Notes: generated by a model from the sequence alone, not told the origin. A stretch of DNA of 39,767 nt from Solibacteraceae bacterium (GCA_021324015.1 JAJPJX010000064.1:1-39767); one strand, 5' to 3'; counted from the first letter of the stretch, positions 7,367 through 17,980 are shown. Numbers and translations: made by a program.

Positions 7367-10300
7367 TCAGAAGGACAACCGCAGTCCGAACTGGATGTTG
7401 CGGCCCCCGTTGACCGTCGAAGTCACCTGCCCGAAGTTGGTCGCCGTGGTGGTGCTCTGGGGCGCCGCAAAGTTGGGGGTGTTGTACGCGTTGAAGAACT
7501 CGGCTCGAAACTGAAGCCGCATGCGCTCCTTGATCACCTGGGTGCGGCTCAAGCCGATGTCCCAGGTATTGAGACCCGCGGTACGCAGGTTCGGCTCGGT
7601 GCGCGAGTCGTTCCCCATGGAAAAAGCCGGAGTGGTGGCGAAGGCGCTGGTGTCGAACCAATGCGCCAGGGTCGGCGTGACCTGCGCGGGCGTGTGCACG
7701 CGCATGGCGTAGCAACTGATGCCCGGCAGCCCGGTGTTGCACGGAGAGGTAATCTGAATCGGCCAGCCTGACGCGAAAGTGGGAATTCCGCTGAACTGCC
7801 AGTTGCCAAGCACTTTGCCGCCCAGGCCATGCGCCAGCCAGCGCTTGCCCGGTCCGAACGGCAGCTCGTACAGCAGGGCCATGGTGAGCACCTGCGGCCG
7901 GTCGTTGTCCGATATCGAGCGCGACTGCTTCAGGTTGAGGGGATTGGCGATGTTGGTCGAGCGCCAGATGAAGCGCTCGGGCACGGTATCGATGAGCTTA
8001 CTGACCGTGTAGGACGCCTGCACCATCAGCCCGTGCGCCATGCGATGCTCGACACGCAATTCGAAGGCCTGGTAGAAGGAGTCGCCGTTGGAAGCGCGCG
8101 TCGAGCCTACGGAGGTGTATTGCGGCCAGGGCAACAGTAGCTGGGAGGCCCGCACGGTGGGGGCGCTGAGGGCTCCGTTGGTGATCACGCCATAAAACGG
8201 ATTGGGCACCAGGTTATTGAGGGCGTTGCCCAAGGAGAGGTATTGCGCGGGGTTGGCGACATCCTGGCTCAGGTTGAACCAGATATGCTCCCCGCGGTTA
8301 CCGACGTACGAGGTCTCGACCACCGTATCGCCGCCAAAGGAGTGCTGGATATTCAGGTTCCACTCCTGGAGGCTGGGGGTGATCCACTGGGGAAAAGGAG
8401 CGCCGATGCCGCCGCCCACGCCCGTGGAAGGGGGGTAGAGCAGGCCGGTGGAGAATGCGTTCTGGATGGTGGCTCCGACCGGCGGGGTATTCGGCGCGGG
8501 ATTGGGAGGACCGAGGTACATGCCGGTGTTCACCTGGAAGCCGTTGCCCAGATCGCTGGGTCCCGCCCCGATGCCGCCGCTGCCCGGGAAGAAGAACAAT
8601 CCGTACGCCGCGCGCACGACGGTGTCTTTGGCGAATTGATAGGCGAGGCCCACGCGCGGCGCAAAGTTGAGCTTATTGGGAATGGCATCGTAGCGGCCCG
8701 CCGGCGCGCCCGGGGTGCCCACAAACTGGAGCACGCCGGGGCGGCCGGTCAGCGGGTCCGTGGCGTTGGGATTGAAGATGCCAAGCTGGTTGTGCCGCTC
8801 GGACCAGGGCGTCTGATATTCGTATCGCAGCCCCAGGTTCACCGTGAGTTTCCGAGTGATTTTCCAATCGTCCTGCACATACCAGTTCCAGGCGTGCTGG
8901 CTGGCGGTGAGCGCCCGATTGACGGAGACGCTGGCCCCGGCCGGAACGCCGAGAAGCAGCGTGGCGATGCCGTCGCCCGCAGTGGGGCTGGCGGTGTTCG
9001 GATCCGGGCCTTGGGTATAAATCCGGGAGAAGGCGAAATCGCCCGAGGGCCAGTCTGGCCGGGTCACGTCAAACTGCAAGTACAGGGTCTCGAATCCGGC
9101 CTTCAGTGCATGCGCACCTTTCATCCAGGTGACGGCAGCCTGCGCCTGCCCGTTGTTGTCGTTGTAGTTCTGGTAGGACGCGCGCGCGGGACCGAGAGAG
9201 GGGCCCTCGCCGATCGAATTGGTGATATCCGTGATATCGAACTCCGGAAACCGGCCAGGGTTTTGGGTCTGGTTGAGCACCGCCGGCAGACCCAGCGTGG
9301 TGGGATCAAATCCCTGGCTGCGCGGGATGGCCGTGGTCTGGCTCCGGTTGGCGCTGATCTTGAACTCCGCCACCAGGTTCGGGCGGAACGTGGCCGTGTC
9401 GCTCAGAATGGCGTTCTGGTTGCGGCCTCGCAGCGAGTCGCCCTCCGCGTTGATCCCCGTTCCCGGGAAAGCGAGGTTGGGCCAGGGGCCGTCGCCGGCG
9501 TTGTTGTCCTGAAGTCCGTGCCGGAAGAAGAGGCGGTTCTTCGTGCCGATGTTGTGATCGATGCGGTAAAACCACTTGGTCGCGTCGCTCTTGCGCTTAT
9601 TCGATTGCACGTAGTTGTTGACGAGCGTGCCGCGGTTGGGCAGCGGGAAGTACCCGAGCAGATTCGTGGCAAACGGACTGATGCGTCCGGCGGGGATGAC
9701 GTTGCCCGGGAACGGCTGGCGGATGTAGGCGCCGGGGCGGCCGGGATCCGGCGAGGTGGTGGCCGGATCGTAGATGGTGATGGGTGCTCCGCCGGCGGTA
9801 ACGGTGCGGGAGAAGTCTCCGTCGCGCTCGAGCGCGGTGGGGACAGTGGCCTGAAGATTATCCGGGGAGCGCTGCCGGACCGCCTCGACGTTGATGAAGA
9901 AGAAGGTACGGTCTTTCCCGTTATAGACGTGCGGCAGGTAGACCGGCCCGCCCGCGGCGCCTCCGTACTGGTTGTAGCGCAACTCGGTGCGGGGCGTACC
10001 CACGGAATTGTTCGTCCAGCCGTTGGCGTTCAGGATGTTGTTCCGCGCGAACTCGTACAGGCTGCCGTGCAATTCGTTGGTGCCCATTCTTCCCACCGCC
10101 ACCAGGGCTCCGCCGCCGGAGCGGCCGTATTCGGCGGAATAGTTGCTGGTGACGAGTTTGAATTCCTGGATGGCCTCGAGCGGCGGATCGTAGGACAAGT
10201 TGCTGCAGCACGACGTGCGCGTGTCCGCCCCATCCAGCAGGACTTCGGTGGTGCCGTCGCGCCCGCCCTGCACGATCGGCTCGTCGCCGGTGCCGGGCAG

Positions 10301-10813
10301 CACGCCCGGCGCGAGCTTCACAAAGGCATACGGGTCACGGCCCAGGTTGGGCAACTGGATAATGGCGGTGGTACTCACGACCTGGCCTAGCGAAGCCTGC
10401 TGTTGCTCGAGCATCACCGGCGCCGCCTGGACCGTGACCTCCTGCCGGACCGTTCCGACCGAAAGCTGGATGTTAATGGTAGCGATGAGGTTCACCCGCA
10501 GGATGACCCCGGAAACGGCGGCGGTTTGGAAACCCGGTTTCTCGACCCTGACGGCATATTCGCCGATGGGGAGATACGGCAGGTTGTAGTAACCCAGGGC
10601 ATTTGTCTCGGCTACCGCGGAAACCTTAGTGTTCACGTTGGTGGCGGTCACCGTGGCTTTTGGAACGGCCGCGCCCGTCGAGTCCGTCACGGTCCCGGTG
10701 ATGGCGGCCTGCTCGGTCTGACTCCAGGCAGGCGGGATGGAGAATTGGGAACACATCGCTGCCGCCAGCAGAAGCGGCAAACCTGGGCACTTCTTGGCAG
10801 GACTCCCGGTCAT
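7367..10813 (-). CDS. Oar-like TonB-dependent receptor with carboxypeptidase-regulatory domain
   Basis: A 1148-residue outer-membrane protein. After a signal peptide (to about residue 31, PPAWSQ), a CarboxypepD_reg-like beta-sandwich spans about residues 35-115 (ITGTVTDSTGAAVPKATVTA). A plug-like domain follows (VVSTTAIIQLPNLGRDPYAF, VLLDGADTRTSCC). The rest is a very long beta-barrel with the family's repeated phrases (RYNQYGGAAGGPVYLP, FFFINVEAVRQ, LQEWNLNIQHSFGGDT, FRAEFFNAYNTPNF) and a terminal aromatic (FGLRLSF). These Oar-like receptors are greatly expanded in Acidobacteriota and probably import oligosaccharides or other large ligands; the ligand here is unknown. A strong ribosome site AGGAGGGAG lies just upstream of the ATG at 10813. 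Confidence 0.9.
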   Translation of the reverse strand: MTGSPAKKCPGLPLLLAAAMCSQFSIPPAWSQTEQAAITGTVTDSTGAAVPKATVTATNVNTKVSAVAETNALGYYNLPYLPIGEYAVRVEKPGFQTAAVSGVILRVNLIATINIQLSVGTVRQEVTVQAAPVMLEQQQASLGQVVSTTAIIQLPNLGRDPYAFVKLAPGVLPGTGDEPIVQGGRDGTTEVLLDGADTRTSCCSNLSYDPPLEAIQEFKLVTSNYSAEYGRSGGGALVAVGRMGTNELHGSLYEFARNNILNANGWTNNSVGTPRTELRYNQYGGAAGGPVYLPHVYNGKDRTFFFINVEAVRQRSPDNLQATVPTALERDGDFSRTVTAGGAPITIYDPATTSPDPGRPGAYIRQPFPGNVIPAGRISPFATNLLGYFPLPNRGTLVNNYVQSNKRKSDATKWFYRIDHNIGTKNRLFFRHGLQDNNAGDGPWPNLAFPGTGINAEGDSLRGRNQNAILSDTATFRPNLVAEFKISANRSQTTAIPRSQGFDPTTLGLPAVLNQTQNPGRFPEFDITDITNSIGEGPSLGPARASYQNYNDNNGQAQAAVTWMKGAHALKAGFETLYLQFDVTRPDWPSGDFAFSRIYTQGPDPNTASPTAGDGIATLLLGVPAGASVSVNRALTASQHAWNWYVQDDWKITRKLTVNLGLRYEYQTPWSERHNQLGIFNPNATDPLTGRPGVLQFVGTPGAPAGRYDAIPNKLNFAPRVGLAYQFAKDTVVRAAYGLFFFPGSGGIGAGPSDLGNGFQVNTGMYLGPPNPAPNTPPVGATIQNAFSTGLLYPPSTGVGGGIGAPFPQWITPSLQEWNLNIQHSFGGDTVVETSYVGNRGEHIWFNLSQDVANPAQYLSLGNALNNLVPNPFYGVITNGALSAPTVRASQLLLPWPQYTSVGSTRASNGDSFYQAFELRVEHRMAHGLMVQASYTVSKLIDTVPERFIWRSTNIANPLNLKQSRSISDNDRPQVLTMALLYELPFGPGKRWLAHGLGGKVLGNWQFSGIPTFASGWPIQITSPCNTGLPGISCYAMRVHTPAQVTPTLAHWFDTSAFATTPAFSMGNDSRTEPNLRTAGLNTWDIGLSRTQVIKERMRLQFRAEFFNAYNTPNFAAPQSTTTATNFGQVTSTVNGGRNIQFGLRLSF

Positions 10814-10845
10814 AACTCCCTCCTATGAGCAGCTGTCTGCGGAAG

Positions 10846-10874
10846 ATTATGCAGCGGAATTCCGGGAAAAGGCA
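10846..10874 (-). promoter_or_regulatory. Possible promoter and palindrome upstream of the first receptor gene
   Basis: On the minus strand CATAAT (10846-10851) could be a -10 element for the receptor; the -35 position (TGCCTT) is poor. A perfect 10-base palindrome CGGAATTCCG (10855-10864) lies in the spacer, where an operator could sit. Confidence 0.25.
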
Positions 10875-10944
10875 GCGAATTTCCATTTCGCAGCAGGAAA
10901 AACAGTGAAGCAGGTCACAAAACCGGCAGAACTCCCCGCGCTCC

Positions 10945-11544
10945 TTATGCGCCGGTCTGTTCGGCCCGGCGGCGGATACCCAGCAGCATTTTCCGCACCA
11001 TCAGGAAATTGGCCGGTTCGAGAATGCCGCGGGCGGCCAACAGGCTGAGCAGCGTGGGGCTCCAGTCGGCTCGAAAGCGCACGATCAGACGAGAGGTTTG
11101 CGCGTCCACCTCCCGCAACACGAAGGCCGAACTGGCGGCGAAATAGCCGCCGGAAAACCGCACCGGGTGCATGCCTGCCGGATTGCCCAGGACCAGCACA
11201 CGGCCGGGATCGAGCACGGCCACGGGCAAGGGATGCCGGGGGTCGCAACCCAGCAAGCGCTCCAACCCGGTAATGCACAGGGAGCCGCCGCGTGCCTGGC
11301 CCATTTGCACCAGCCAGGGCCAGACGGCCGAAGCCGGCGCATGGATCGTGATGGCGCGCGTAGCGCGCAGGTCGGGCCGCGGGATCAGCATGTCTCCCGG
11401 CAGGCGCTCGCGGACCTCCTCGTCGGTGGCGCCCCAGCGCAGATGCCACGGCCGGATGGCGGCCGCATAGATCAACAGGGCGGCCGCCAAGCCGGCCGCC
11501 CACCACCCGCCGCCCCGGGCCAACCACGAAAGGAGGCGCCTCAT
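10945..11544 (-). CDS. Membrane-anchored SRPBCC family protein
   Basis: A 199-residue protein. The start at 11544 is chosen because it places a membrane anchor first (residues about 11-28, WWAAGLAAALLIYAAA); upstream codons in the frame overlap the next gene and look non-coding. The body has the SRPBCC/polyketide-cyclase-like signature: AITIHAPASAVWPWLVQMGQ, GLERLLGCD, then GNPAGMHPVRF and a C-terminal amphipathic segment. The fold has a deep hydrophobic cavity for lipids or other small ligands, but the ligand is unknown for this branch. The upstream oxidoreductase on the same strand ends 40 bases before it, so co-transcription is possible. Confidence 0.72.
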   Translation of the reverse strand: MRRLLSWLARGGGWWAAGLAAALLIYAAAIRPWHLRWGATDEEVRERLPGDMLIPRPDLRATRAITIHAPASAVWPWLVQMGQARGGSLCITGLERLLGCDPRHPLPVAVLDPGRVLVLGNPAGMHPVRFSGGYFAASSAFVLREVDAQTSRLIVRFRADWSPTLLSLLAARGILEPANFLMVRKMLLGIRRRAEQTGA

Positions 11545-11584
11545 CGAGGTCCGAACTCTCAGGGTAGCAGAGGATCCGGAGGGC

Positions 11585-12895
<1,311 letters not shown>

Positions 12896-12925
12896 AAAGC
12901 GCCCTCCGTGGATACACTATACAGC

Positions 12926-13576
12926 ATGCCGGCTGCGCGGGCGGTTCTGTGGGATCTGGACGGCACCCTGGTGGATTCGGAGGAATACCACTGGCGCGCC
13001 TGGCGGGAGACCATGGCGGCGCAGGGTGTTTCCATCACCCGGGAACAGTTCGCCGCTTCGTTCGGGCGGCGGAACGCGTCCTTTTTACCGGAGTGGCTGG
13101 GCGCGCGGGCGGCGGCCGGGGGCGTGGAGCAGGTGGCGGACGCCAAGGAAGCCTGTTACCGGCGGCTGGTACGCGCCGGGGGCATCGCGGCTCTGCCCGG
13201 AGCGACCGCGTGGGTGGAGCGTCTGCGGCGCGAGGGCTGGCGGCAGGCCATCGCCTCTTCCGCGCCCCGGCTGAACGTCGACACGGTGCTCGAGGCGCTG
13301 GGCCTGGCGAACTGCTTCCAATCCGTCGTGGCGGCCGAGGACGTGGAAACCGGCAAGCCCGACCCGCAGGTTTTCCTGCTGGCGGCCGCGCGCCTGGAGG
13401 TTCCGCCCGAACGCTCGATCGTGGTGGAGGACTCAGCCGCTGGCGCAGAAGGCGCGCGCCGCGCCGGCATGCGCAGCATCGGCGTCAGCCGGACCGGAAA
13501 GCCGCTTTCCGCAGACGTGGCGGTGGCCGCTCTCACCGATCTGGCGCCGGATACGTTCGAAAGACTGCTGGCGTAG
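12926..13576 (+). CDS. HAD-superfamily phosphatase (beta-phosphoglucomutase-like)
   Basis: A 216-residue cytoplasmic HAD hydrolase, subfamily IA with an alpha-helical cap. Motif I is LWDLDGTLVDS (nucleophile D10, acid/base D12). Motif II is IASSAP, motif III is the lysine in ETGKPDPQVF and motif IV is VVEDSAAGAEGA. GKPDP and VVEDS are characteristic of sugar-phosphate phosphatases and beta-phosphoglucomutases, so a small phosphorylated metabolite is the likely substrate. The ATG at 12926 is used; an in-frame GTG at 12908 would add six residues. Neither start has a clear ribosome site. The neighbouring oxidoreductase starts 30 bases away on the other strand. Confidence 0.85.
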   Translation: MPAARAVLWDLDGTLVDSEEYHWRAWRETMAAQGVSITREQFAASFGRRNASFLPEWLGARAAAGGVEQVADAKEACYRRLVRAGGIAALPGATAWVERLRREGWRQAIASSAPRLNVDTVLEALGLANCFQSVVAAEDVETGKPDPQVFLLAAARLEVPPERSIVVEDSAAGAEGARRAGMRSIGVSRTGKPLSADVAVAALTDLAPDTFERLLA

Positions 13577-13617
13577 GGCGCAGCCGCTCGTGGCAAGCTG
13601 GCTCCGTTCGTTCTGAT

Positions 13618-15336
13618 CTAGCTGGCGAGCTCGACTTCGATTTTCTTGGCGCCGGGATCCAGCTTGACGATGCGGAAGCTGCGGATCTGCCCGGCGCGGG
13701 CGGGTTCGCGCCGTCCGGATGCGCCGGTGACAGCGCCGGTCTTCCACTTGGCGGAGAGCATGGAGGTGAGCGAGGAGAGATCCGCGCGCGTTGTGCCCGG
13801 GGCGGCCTCCCGGGCCTCCTCCGGGCCGATGCGGCAGACTGCCTGGATGCCCTCTCCCAGTTCCACCTTGGCGCGGCCGCCGGAGACGTCCGCCAGGCGC
13901 CCGGTGACCAGGTCGCCTTCGCGGTGCTCGGCGATGTACTCGTCGACAGTGGTGGGTTGAAGCTGTTTGATGCCCAGGCGGATGCGGCGCCGTTCGGAAT
14001 CCACCTCCAGCACCTGGGCACGCACGGCCTGGCCGGGCTTGAGGGCTTCCTGGGGATGGTTGATGCGCTTTTCGGCGCTGATGTCGCCCACGTGGATCAT
14101 GCCTTCCACGCCCTCGGCCAACTGCACAAAGGCGCCGAACTTGGTGATGCTGACGATGGGGGCTTCCACGACGCCACCCACGGGGAAGCGGCTTTCGATG
14201 CCAGCCCAGGGATCGCCCAAGGCTTGCTTGAGGCCCAGGGAGATGCGGCGTTCGGCGGGGTTGACGCCCAGCACCATGACCTCCACCGTATCGCCGGGCT
14301 TCACTACGTCGGCGGGCTTGCGCACCTTCTTGGACCAGGAGAGCTCGGAGAGGTGCACCAGCCCCTCGACGCCCGGTTCGAGTTCCACGAAAGCGCCGAA
14401 ATCCGCGACGCGAGTGACCACGCCGTGGACGCGATCGCCGATTTTGTATTTTTCGGAGACGAGGTCCCAGGGGTGCGGCTGGAGTTGTTTCATGCCGAGC
14501 GAGATGCGGTGCTTCTGGGGATCGACCTTGAGCACCTGCACCGTGACGGTCTGGCCAGCGGAGAGCACGTCGGCAGGCTTTTTGATGCGTCCCCAGGAGA
14601 TATCCGCGACGTGCAGCAGGCCGTCCACGCCGCCCACGTCCACAAAAGCTCCGTACTCGGTGAGACTGCGCACCACACCCTCGACGACGGCGCCCTCCTG
14701 CACGGCGGCGAAGGCCCGCTCACGGCCGCGGGCTTCCTCTTCCTCCAGCACGGCGCGGCGGTCCACCACCACGTCTTCGTCCGCCACGTCGAGCTTGATG
14801 ATCTTGCAGGAAATCTCCTGGCCCACCAGCTTTTCCATCTCGGCGGCGTCCCGGGCGCCGCTGCGGGAAGCCGGCATGAAGGCGCGCACGCCTACGTCCA
14901 CGCTGAGGCCGCCCTTGATGATGCCTGCGACCACGCCCGCGATGGCGGCTTTTTCCGCGAAGGCCTTTTCCAGGGAGGACCAGTCCTTGGGGCGCTCCAC
15001 CTTGATCAGGGAGACCAGGTAGTAGCCCTCGGGGTCCCGGCCGGAGATGGATACCTGGAGCTTGTCGCCGGGCTGCACGATCGGCCGGCCCTCACCGTCC
15101 AGCAGTTCTTTGACCGGAAGGATGCCCTCTGTCTTCAGACCGACGTCCAGGAGCACCGACTCCGCGGTGAGGGCCACGACGGTAGCCGCAAGGCCGGCGC
15201 CGCCGGATTCGGGCTTATGGGAATGAGACTGCTCGTACGCGGAAAGAATGTCGCCGAACGAAGTATCGGTTTCGGACGCGGTTAGAGCCTCGCGATCGGT
15301 TGCCCGGTCACGATCCAGGGCAAATTGGTTGGACAT
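13618..15336 (-). CDS. rpsA: 30S ribosomal protein S1
   Basis: A 572-residue S1 protein with six tandem OB-fold S1 domains at roughly residues 48-112, 130-195, 215-283, 300-368, 387-455 and 472-540. Domains 3-5 are the best conserved (EYGAFVDVGGVDGLLHVADI, DFGAFVELEPGVEGLVHLSE, KFGAFVQLAEGVEGMIHVGD). Domains 1 and 2 are the divergent ribosome-binding type, and the sixth is degenerate. S1 binds the small subunit and holds structured or weak mRNAs. The start at 15336 is chosen over an upstream codon at 15408 because the conserved protein begins near there. The ATG is preceded by pyrimidine-rich TACCTCTC with no Shine-Dalgarno match. It is divergent from a histidine kinase gene rather than next to cmk as in enterobacteria. 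Confidence 0.93.
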   Translation of the reverse strand: MSNQFALDRDRATDREALTASETDTSFGDILSAYEQSHSHKPESGGAGLAATVVALTAESVLLDVGLKTEGILPVKELLDGEGRPIVQPGDKLQVSISGRDPEGYYLVSLIKVERPKDWSSLEKAFAEKAAIAGVVAGIIKGGLSVDVGVRAFMPASRSGARDAAEMEKLVGQEISCKIIKLDVADEDVVVDRRAVLEEEEARGRERAFAAVQEGAVVEGVVRSLTEYGAFVDVGGVDGLLHVADISWGRIKKPADVLSAGQTVTVQVLKVDPQKHRISLGMKQLQPHPWDLVSEKYKIGDRVHGVVTRVADFGAFVELEPGVEGLVHLSELSWSKKVRKPADVVKPGDTVEVMVLGVNPAERRISLGLKQALGDPWAGIESRFPVGGVVEAPIVSITKFGAFVQLAEGVEGMIHVGDISAEKRINHPQEALKPGQAVRAQVLEVDSERRRIRLGIKQLQPTTVDEYIAEHREGDLVTGRLADVSGGRAKVELGEGIQAVCRIGPEEAREAAPGTTRADLSSLTSMLSAKWKTGAVTGASGRREPARAGQIRSFRIVKLDPGAKKIEVELAS

Positions 15337-15362
15337 GAGAGGTACGTTTTCATTGTGGCATA

Positions 15363-15376
15363 ATCCCGACTGGGAT
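15363..15376. promoter_or_regulatory. Short inverted repeat in the rpsA/kinase divergent gap
   Basis: ATCCC-GACT-GGGAT (15363-15367 and 15372-15376) lies in the 44-base gap between the divergent rpsA and kinase starts. It overlaps a possible CATAAT -10 element (15359-15364) and ends just before the kinase GTG. It could be an operator; the arms are only 5 bases, so chance is possible. Confidence 0.25.
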
Positions 15377-15380
15377 ATCT

Positions 15381-16634
15381 GTGGGCCTCCTCCGCCGGAT
15401 TCGCTCAATCCCCGCGCAAGATGTGGTCTGGCTGCTGCTGTTCGGCGGCCTGCTGGCTTCCAGCCCGAACCCTGACGTCTCCGAAGGGCTGCTGCTGGCG
15501 GCGCTGGCCGCGGTGCAGATCGCGGAACCTAAGGTAGAGTTCCTCAGCCACAACCTCGGCAAGGTGCTGTGGATCATGCTGAAGCTGTTGCTGGGCTACC
15601 TGCTGATCGGCTACACGGGCGGGCTGGTAAGCCGCTACTACCTGATCCTGCTGCTGCCGGTGGTTTCGGCAGCCACGGCCATGAGCGTGGTGGCCACGTT
15701 GCTGTTCACACTGCTGGCCTGCGGCGCCTATCTTTCCTACCTGCTGTTTATCGACTGGTCGCGGTACATTCTGGGGCCGCCGGAGATGCGCGAACTGCTG
15801 CGCAGAGCCATTTTTCTGGCGGTGGCGGGAAACCTGGCCAACGCGCTAGCCGAAGCGCTGCGGGTGCAATCGGGGGAGAGCCGCCGGGTGGCGGCGCAAC
15901 TGGCGGAGGCCAACCGCAGCCTGCACGAAGCCGAGGCAGCGGTGCGGCGCTCGGACCGACTGGCGGCGCTGGGGCAACTGGCGGCCGGGCTGGCGCACGA
16001 GTTGCGTAATCCGCTGGGCACCATGAAAGCGTCGGCCGAGATGCTGGCGCGCAGTATCTCCGGCGAGAACGAGGTGGCGCGGGAGATGGCCGGTTTCATC
16101 AGCTCCGAGGCGGACCGCACCAATTCGCTGATCACGCGCTTTCTGGATTTCGCGCGGCCATTGAAGCTGCGGCTGGAGCCCGCGGACCTGGGTCACGTAT
16201 TGGACCAGGCGGTGGGCCTGATGGAGCGGGATTCGCGCCACCGCGGCGTGACGGTTTACAAGAACTACTCGCCCGACATCCCGCCGTTTCCGCTGGACGC
16301 GGAGCTGATGGAGCGGGTCTTCTACAACCTGCTGCTCAACGCCGCGCAGGCCACGCCGGAGGGCGGCGCGGTGACGGTGAAGACGCGTTCGGTGCCGGGC
16401 GGAGCGGAGGTGGCGGTGATCGACCGGGGCTGCGGCATCGAGCCGAAGCTAATCGATACGATCTTCAACCCGTTCGTCACCACCAAGCCGGACGGCGTGG
16501 GGCTGGGTTTAGCGATCGTCTCCCGGATCGTGGATCAGCACGGCGGTAAGATAGCGGTAGAGAGCGAGCCCGGAAAGGGCAGCGTGTTTCGCGTGTTTCT
16601 CCCGACCAGCCTGCCGGAGGCCCCGACCCCTTGA
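15381..16634 (+). CDS. Membrane sensor histidine kinase, NtrB-like
   Basis: A 417-residue kinase starting at GTG 15381. The first about 150 residues hold several membrane helices (VVWLLLFGGLLAS, ILLLPVVSAATAMSVVATLLF, FIDWSRYI) and no recognisable extracellular sensor, so the signal may be membrane-borne. A short coiled coil (about 165-200) leads into the HisKA domain, with phospho-acceptor H206 in LAAGLAHELRNPLG. The ATPase domain has an N box (FYNLLLNAAQATPEGG) and G boxes (VIDRGCGIEP, DGVGLGLAIVSRIV). The stop overlaps the start of the cognate regulator (TTGA), making this a coupled two-component system. The stimulus is unknown. Confidence 0.9.
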   Translation: MGLLRRIRSIPAQDVVWLLLFGGLLASSPNPDVSEGLLLAALAAVQIAEPKVEFLSHNLGKVLWIMLKLLLGYLLIGYTGGLVSRYYLILLLPVVSAATAMSVVATLLFTLLACGAYLSYLLFIDWSRYILGPPEMRELLRRAIFLAVAGNLANALAEALRVQSGESRRVAAQLAEANRSLHEAEAAVRRSDRLAALGQLAAGLAHELRNPLGTMKASAEMLARSISGENEVAREMAGFISSEADRTNSLITRFLDFARPLKLRLEPADLGHVLDQAVGLMERDSRHRGVTVYKNYSPDIPPFPLDAELMERVFYNLLLNAAQATPEGGAVTVKTRSVPGGAEVAVIDRGCGIEPKLIDTIFNPFVTTKPDGVGLGLAIVSRIVDQHGGKIAVESEPGKGSVFRVFLPTSLPEAPTP

Positions 16635-17980
16635 AGAAACGCATCCTGGTAGTAGAAGACGAAGACAAGCTGCGGCGCGTGATCCAACTGCAACTGAGTT
16701 CGGCGGGCTTCGAGGTGGACCAGGCCGGCACGGCCGAAGAGGGCCTGAAGCTGGCGGATCGCGCCGACCTGATCCTGACCGACCTGCGGCTGCCTAACAT
16801 GGACGGCCTCGAACTGCTGGCCCTGGTGCGCCGCCAGAACAGCCTGGTTCCGGTGATCGTGATGACCGCTTTCGGCACCATCGAGACGGCGGTGGGGGCC
16901 ATGAAGGCGGGGGCCACGGATTTTCTGCTCAAGCCATTCTCCCTGGATCACCTGATGACGGTGGTCCACAAGGCGCTGGAGGTGAGCGCGCTGCGGGACG
17001 AGAACCGGCAGTTGCGCGAGGAGCTGGGGCGGCGGTACGAGTTCGAGAACGTGATCGGGCGGAGCCCGGCCATGCAGGAGATTTTCGCCACGGTGACGCG
17101 GGTGGCGCCCACGCGCGCCACGGTGCTGCTGGCCGGCGAAAGCGGCGTGGGCAAGGACCTGATCGCGCGGGCCATCCATTTCCACTCGCCGCGCCGCGAC
17201 CGCCCGCTGGTAAAGATCAACTGCACGGCCATCCCCGAGAACCTGATGGAGAGCGAGCTGTTCGGCTACGAGAAGGGGGCCTTCACCGGCGCCAACACCT
17301 CCAAGCCGGGCAAGTTCGAGCAGGCCGACACGGGTACGGCGTTTCTGGACGAGATCGGCGACGTGCCGGCGTCCATCCAGGTGAAGCTCCTGCGCGTGCT
17401 GCAGGAGCGGGAGTTCGAGCGGCTGGGAAGCAATGTGACGCGGCACATCGACGTGCGCGTGATCGCGGCCACCAATCAGGACCTGCGCGCGGCGCTGGAG
17501 CAGGGCACCTTCCGCGAAGACCTGTATTACCGGCTGAACGTGGTGCCCATCAACATTCCGCCGCTGCGTGAGCGCAAGGAGGACATTCCCTTCCTGGTGC
17601 AGCATTTCCTGCGCAAGCTGGGACCGGATTCCGGAAGCCCGGTGGAAGCAGTGACCGATGCGGGGCTGGCCAAGCTGATGGCCTACCACTGGCCGGGCAA
17701 CGTGCGGGAACTGGAGAACGTGATCGAGCGCAGCCTGGTGATGTGCGCGAGCACGTACCTGGACGCCGCGGACATTAAGCTGGACACCACGCCGCGGCCG
17801 CGTGGGCCGGTTGGCGCGGCGTTTCTGCCCGAAGGGATGTCGCTGGACCAGTACGAGCAGGAGCTGATTCGCGAGGCCTTGCGGCGCGCCGACGGCAACA
17901 AGAGTCAGGCCGCGCGGCTGCTGGGGCTGACACGCAACGCGCTGCGCTACCGGCTGTCGCAAATGGGGCTGGAAGCGTAG
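16631..17980 (+). CDS. Sigma-54-dependent response regulator, NtrC family
   Basis: A 449-residue regulator. The start is TTG at 16631, overlapping the kinase stop. The receiver domain spans residues 1-115, with acidic E9/D10 and phospho-acceptor D51 (LILTDLRLPNMDG). The central AAA+ domain has Walker A GESGVGKD (169-176) and the sigma-54 contact loop GAFTGA (216-221). FLDEIGDVPASIQVKLLRVL and the arginine-finger region (TFREDLYYRLNVVPI) follow. A Fis-type helix-turn-helix closes the protein (NKSQAARLLGLTRNALRYRL). All parts needed for phosphorylation-controlled activation of RNA polymerase with sigma-54 are intact. Targets are not known; the PSCyt gene downstream has its own sigma-70-like promoter. 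Confidence 0.93.
   Translation: MKKRILVVEDEDKLRRVIQLQLSSAGFEVDQAGTAEEGLKLADRADLILTDLRLPNMDGLELLALVRRQNSLVPVIVMTAFGTIETAVGAMKAGATDFLLKPFSLDHLMTVVHKALEVSALRDENRQLREELGRRYEFENVIGRSPAMQEIFATVTRVAPTRATVLLAGESGVGKDLIARAIHFHSPRRDRPLVKINCTAIPENLMESELFGYEKGAFTGANTSKPGKFEQADTGTAFLDEIGDVPASIQVKLLRVLQEREFERLGSNVTRHIDVRVIAATNQDLRAALEQGTFREDLYYRLNVVPINIPPLRERKEDIPFLVQHFLRKLGPDSGSPVEAVTDAGLAKLMAYHWPGNVRELENVIERSLVMCASTYLDAADIKLDTTPRPRGPVGAAFLPEGMSLDQYEQELIREALRRADGNKSQAARLLGLTRNALRYRLSQMGLEA

Noticed and set aside
8243-10390. A 715-codon plus-strand open frame
   Set aside because: Entirely antisense to the first receptor, with a Gly/Arg/Val-rich composition and no domain or ribosome site.
12949-15285. A 778-codon plus-strand open frame
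   Set aside because: It is antisense to rpsA and the HAD gene's other frame, is repetitive in the manner of the S1 repeats, and has no recognisable domain.
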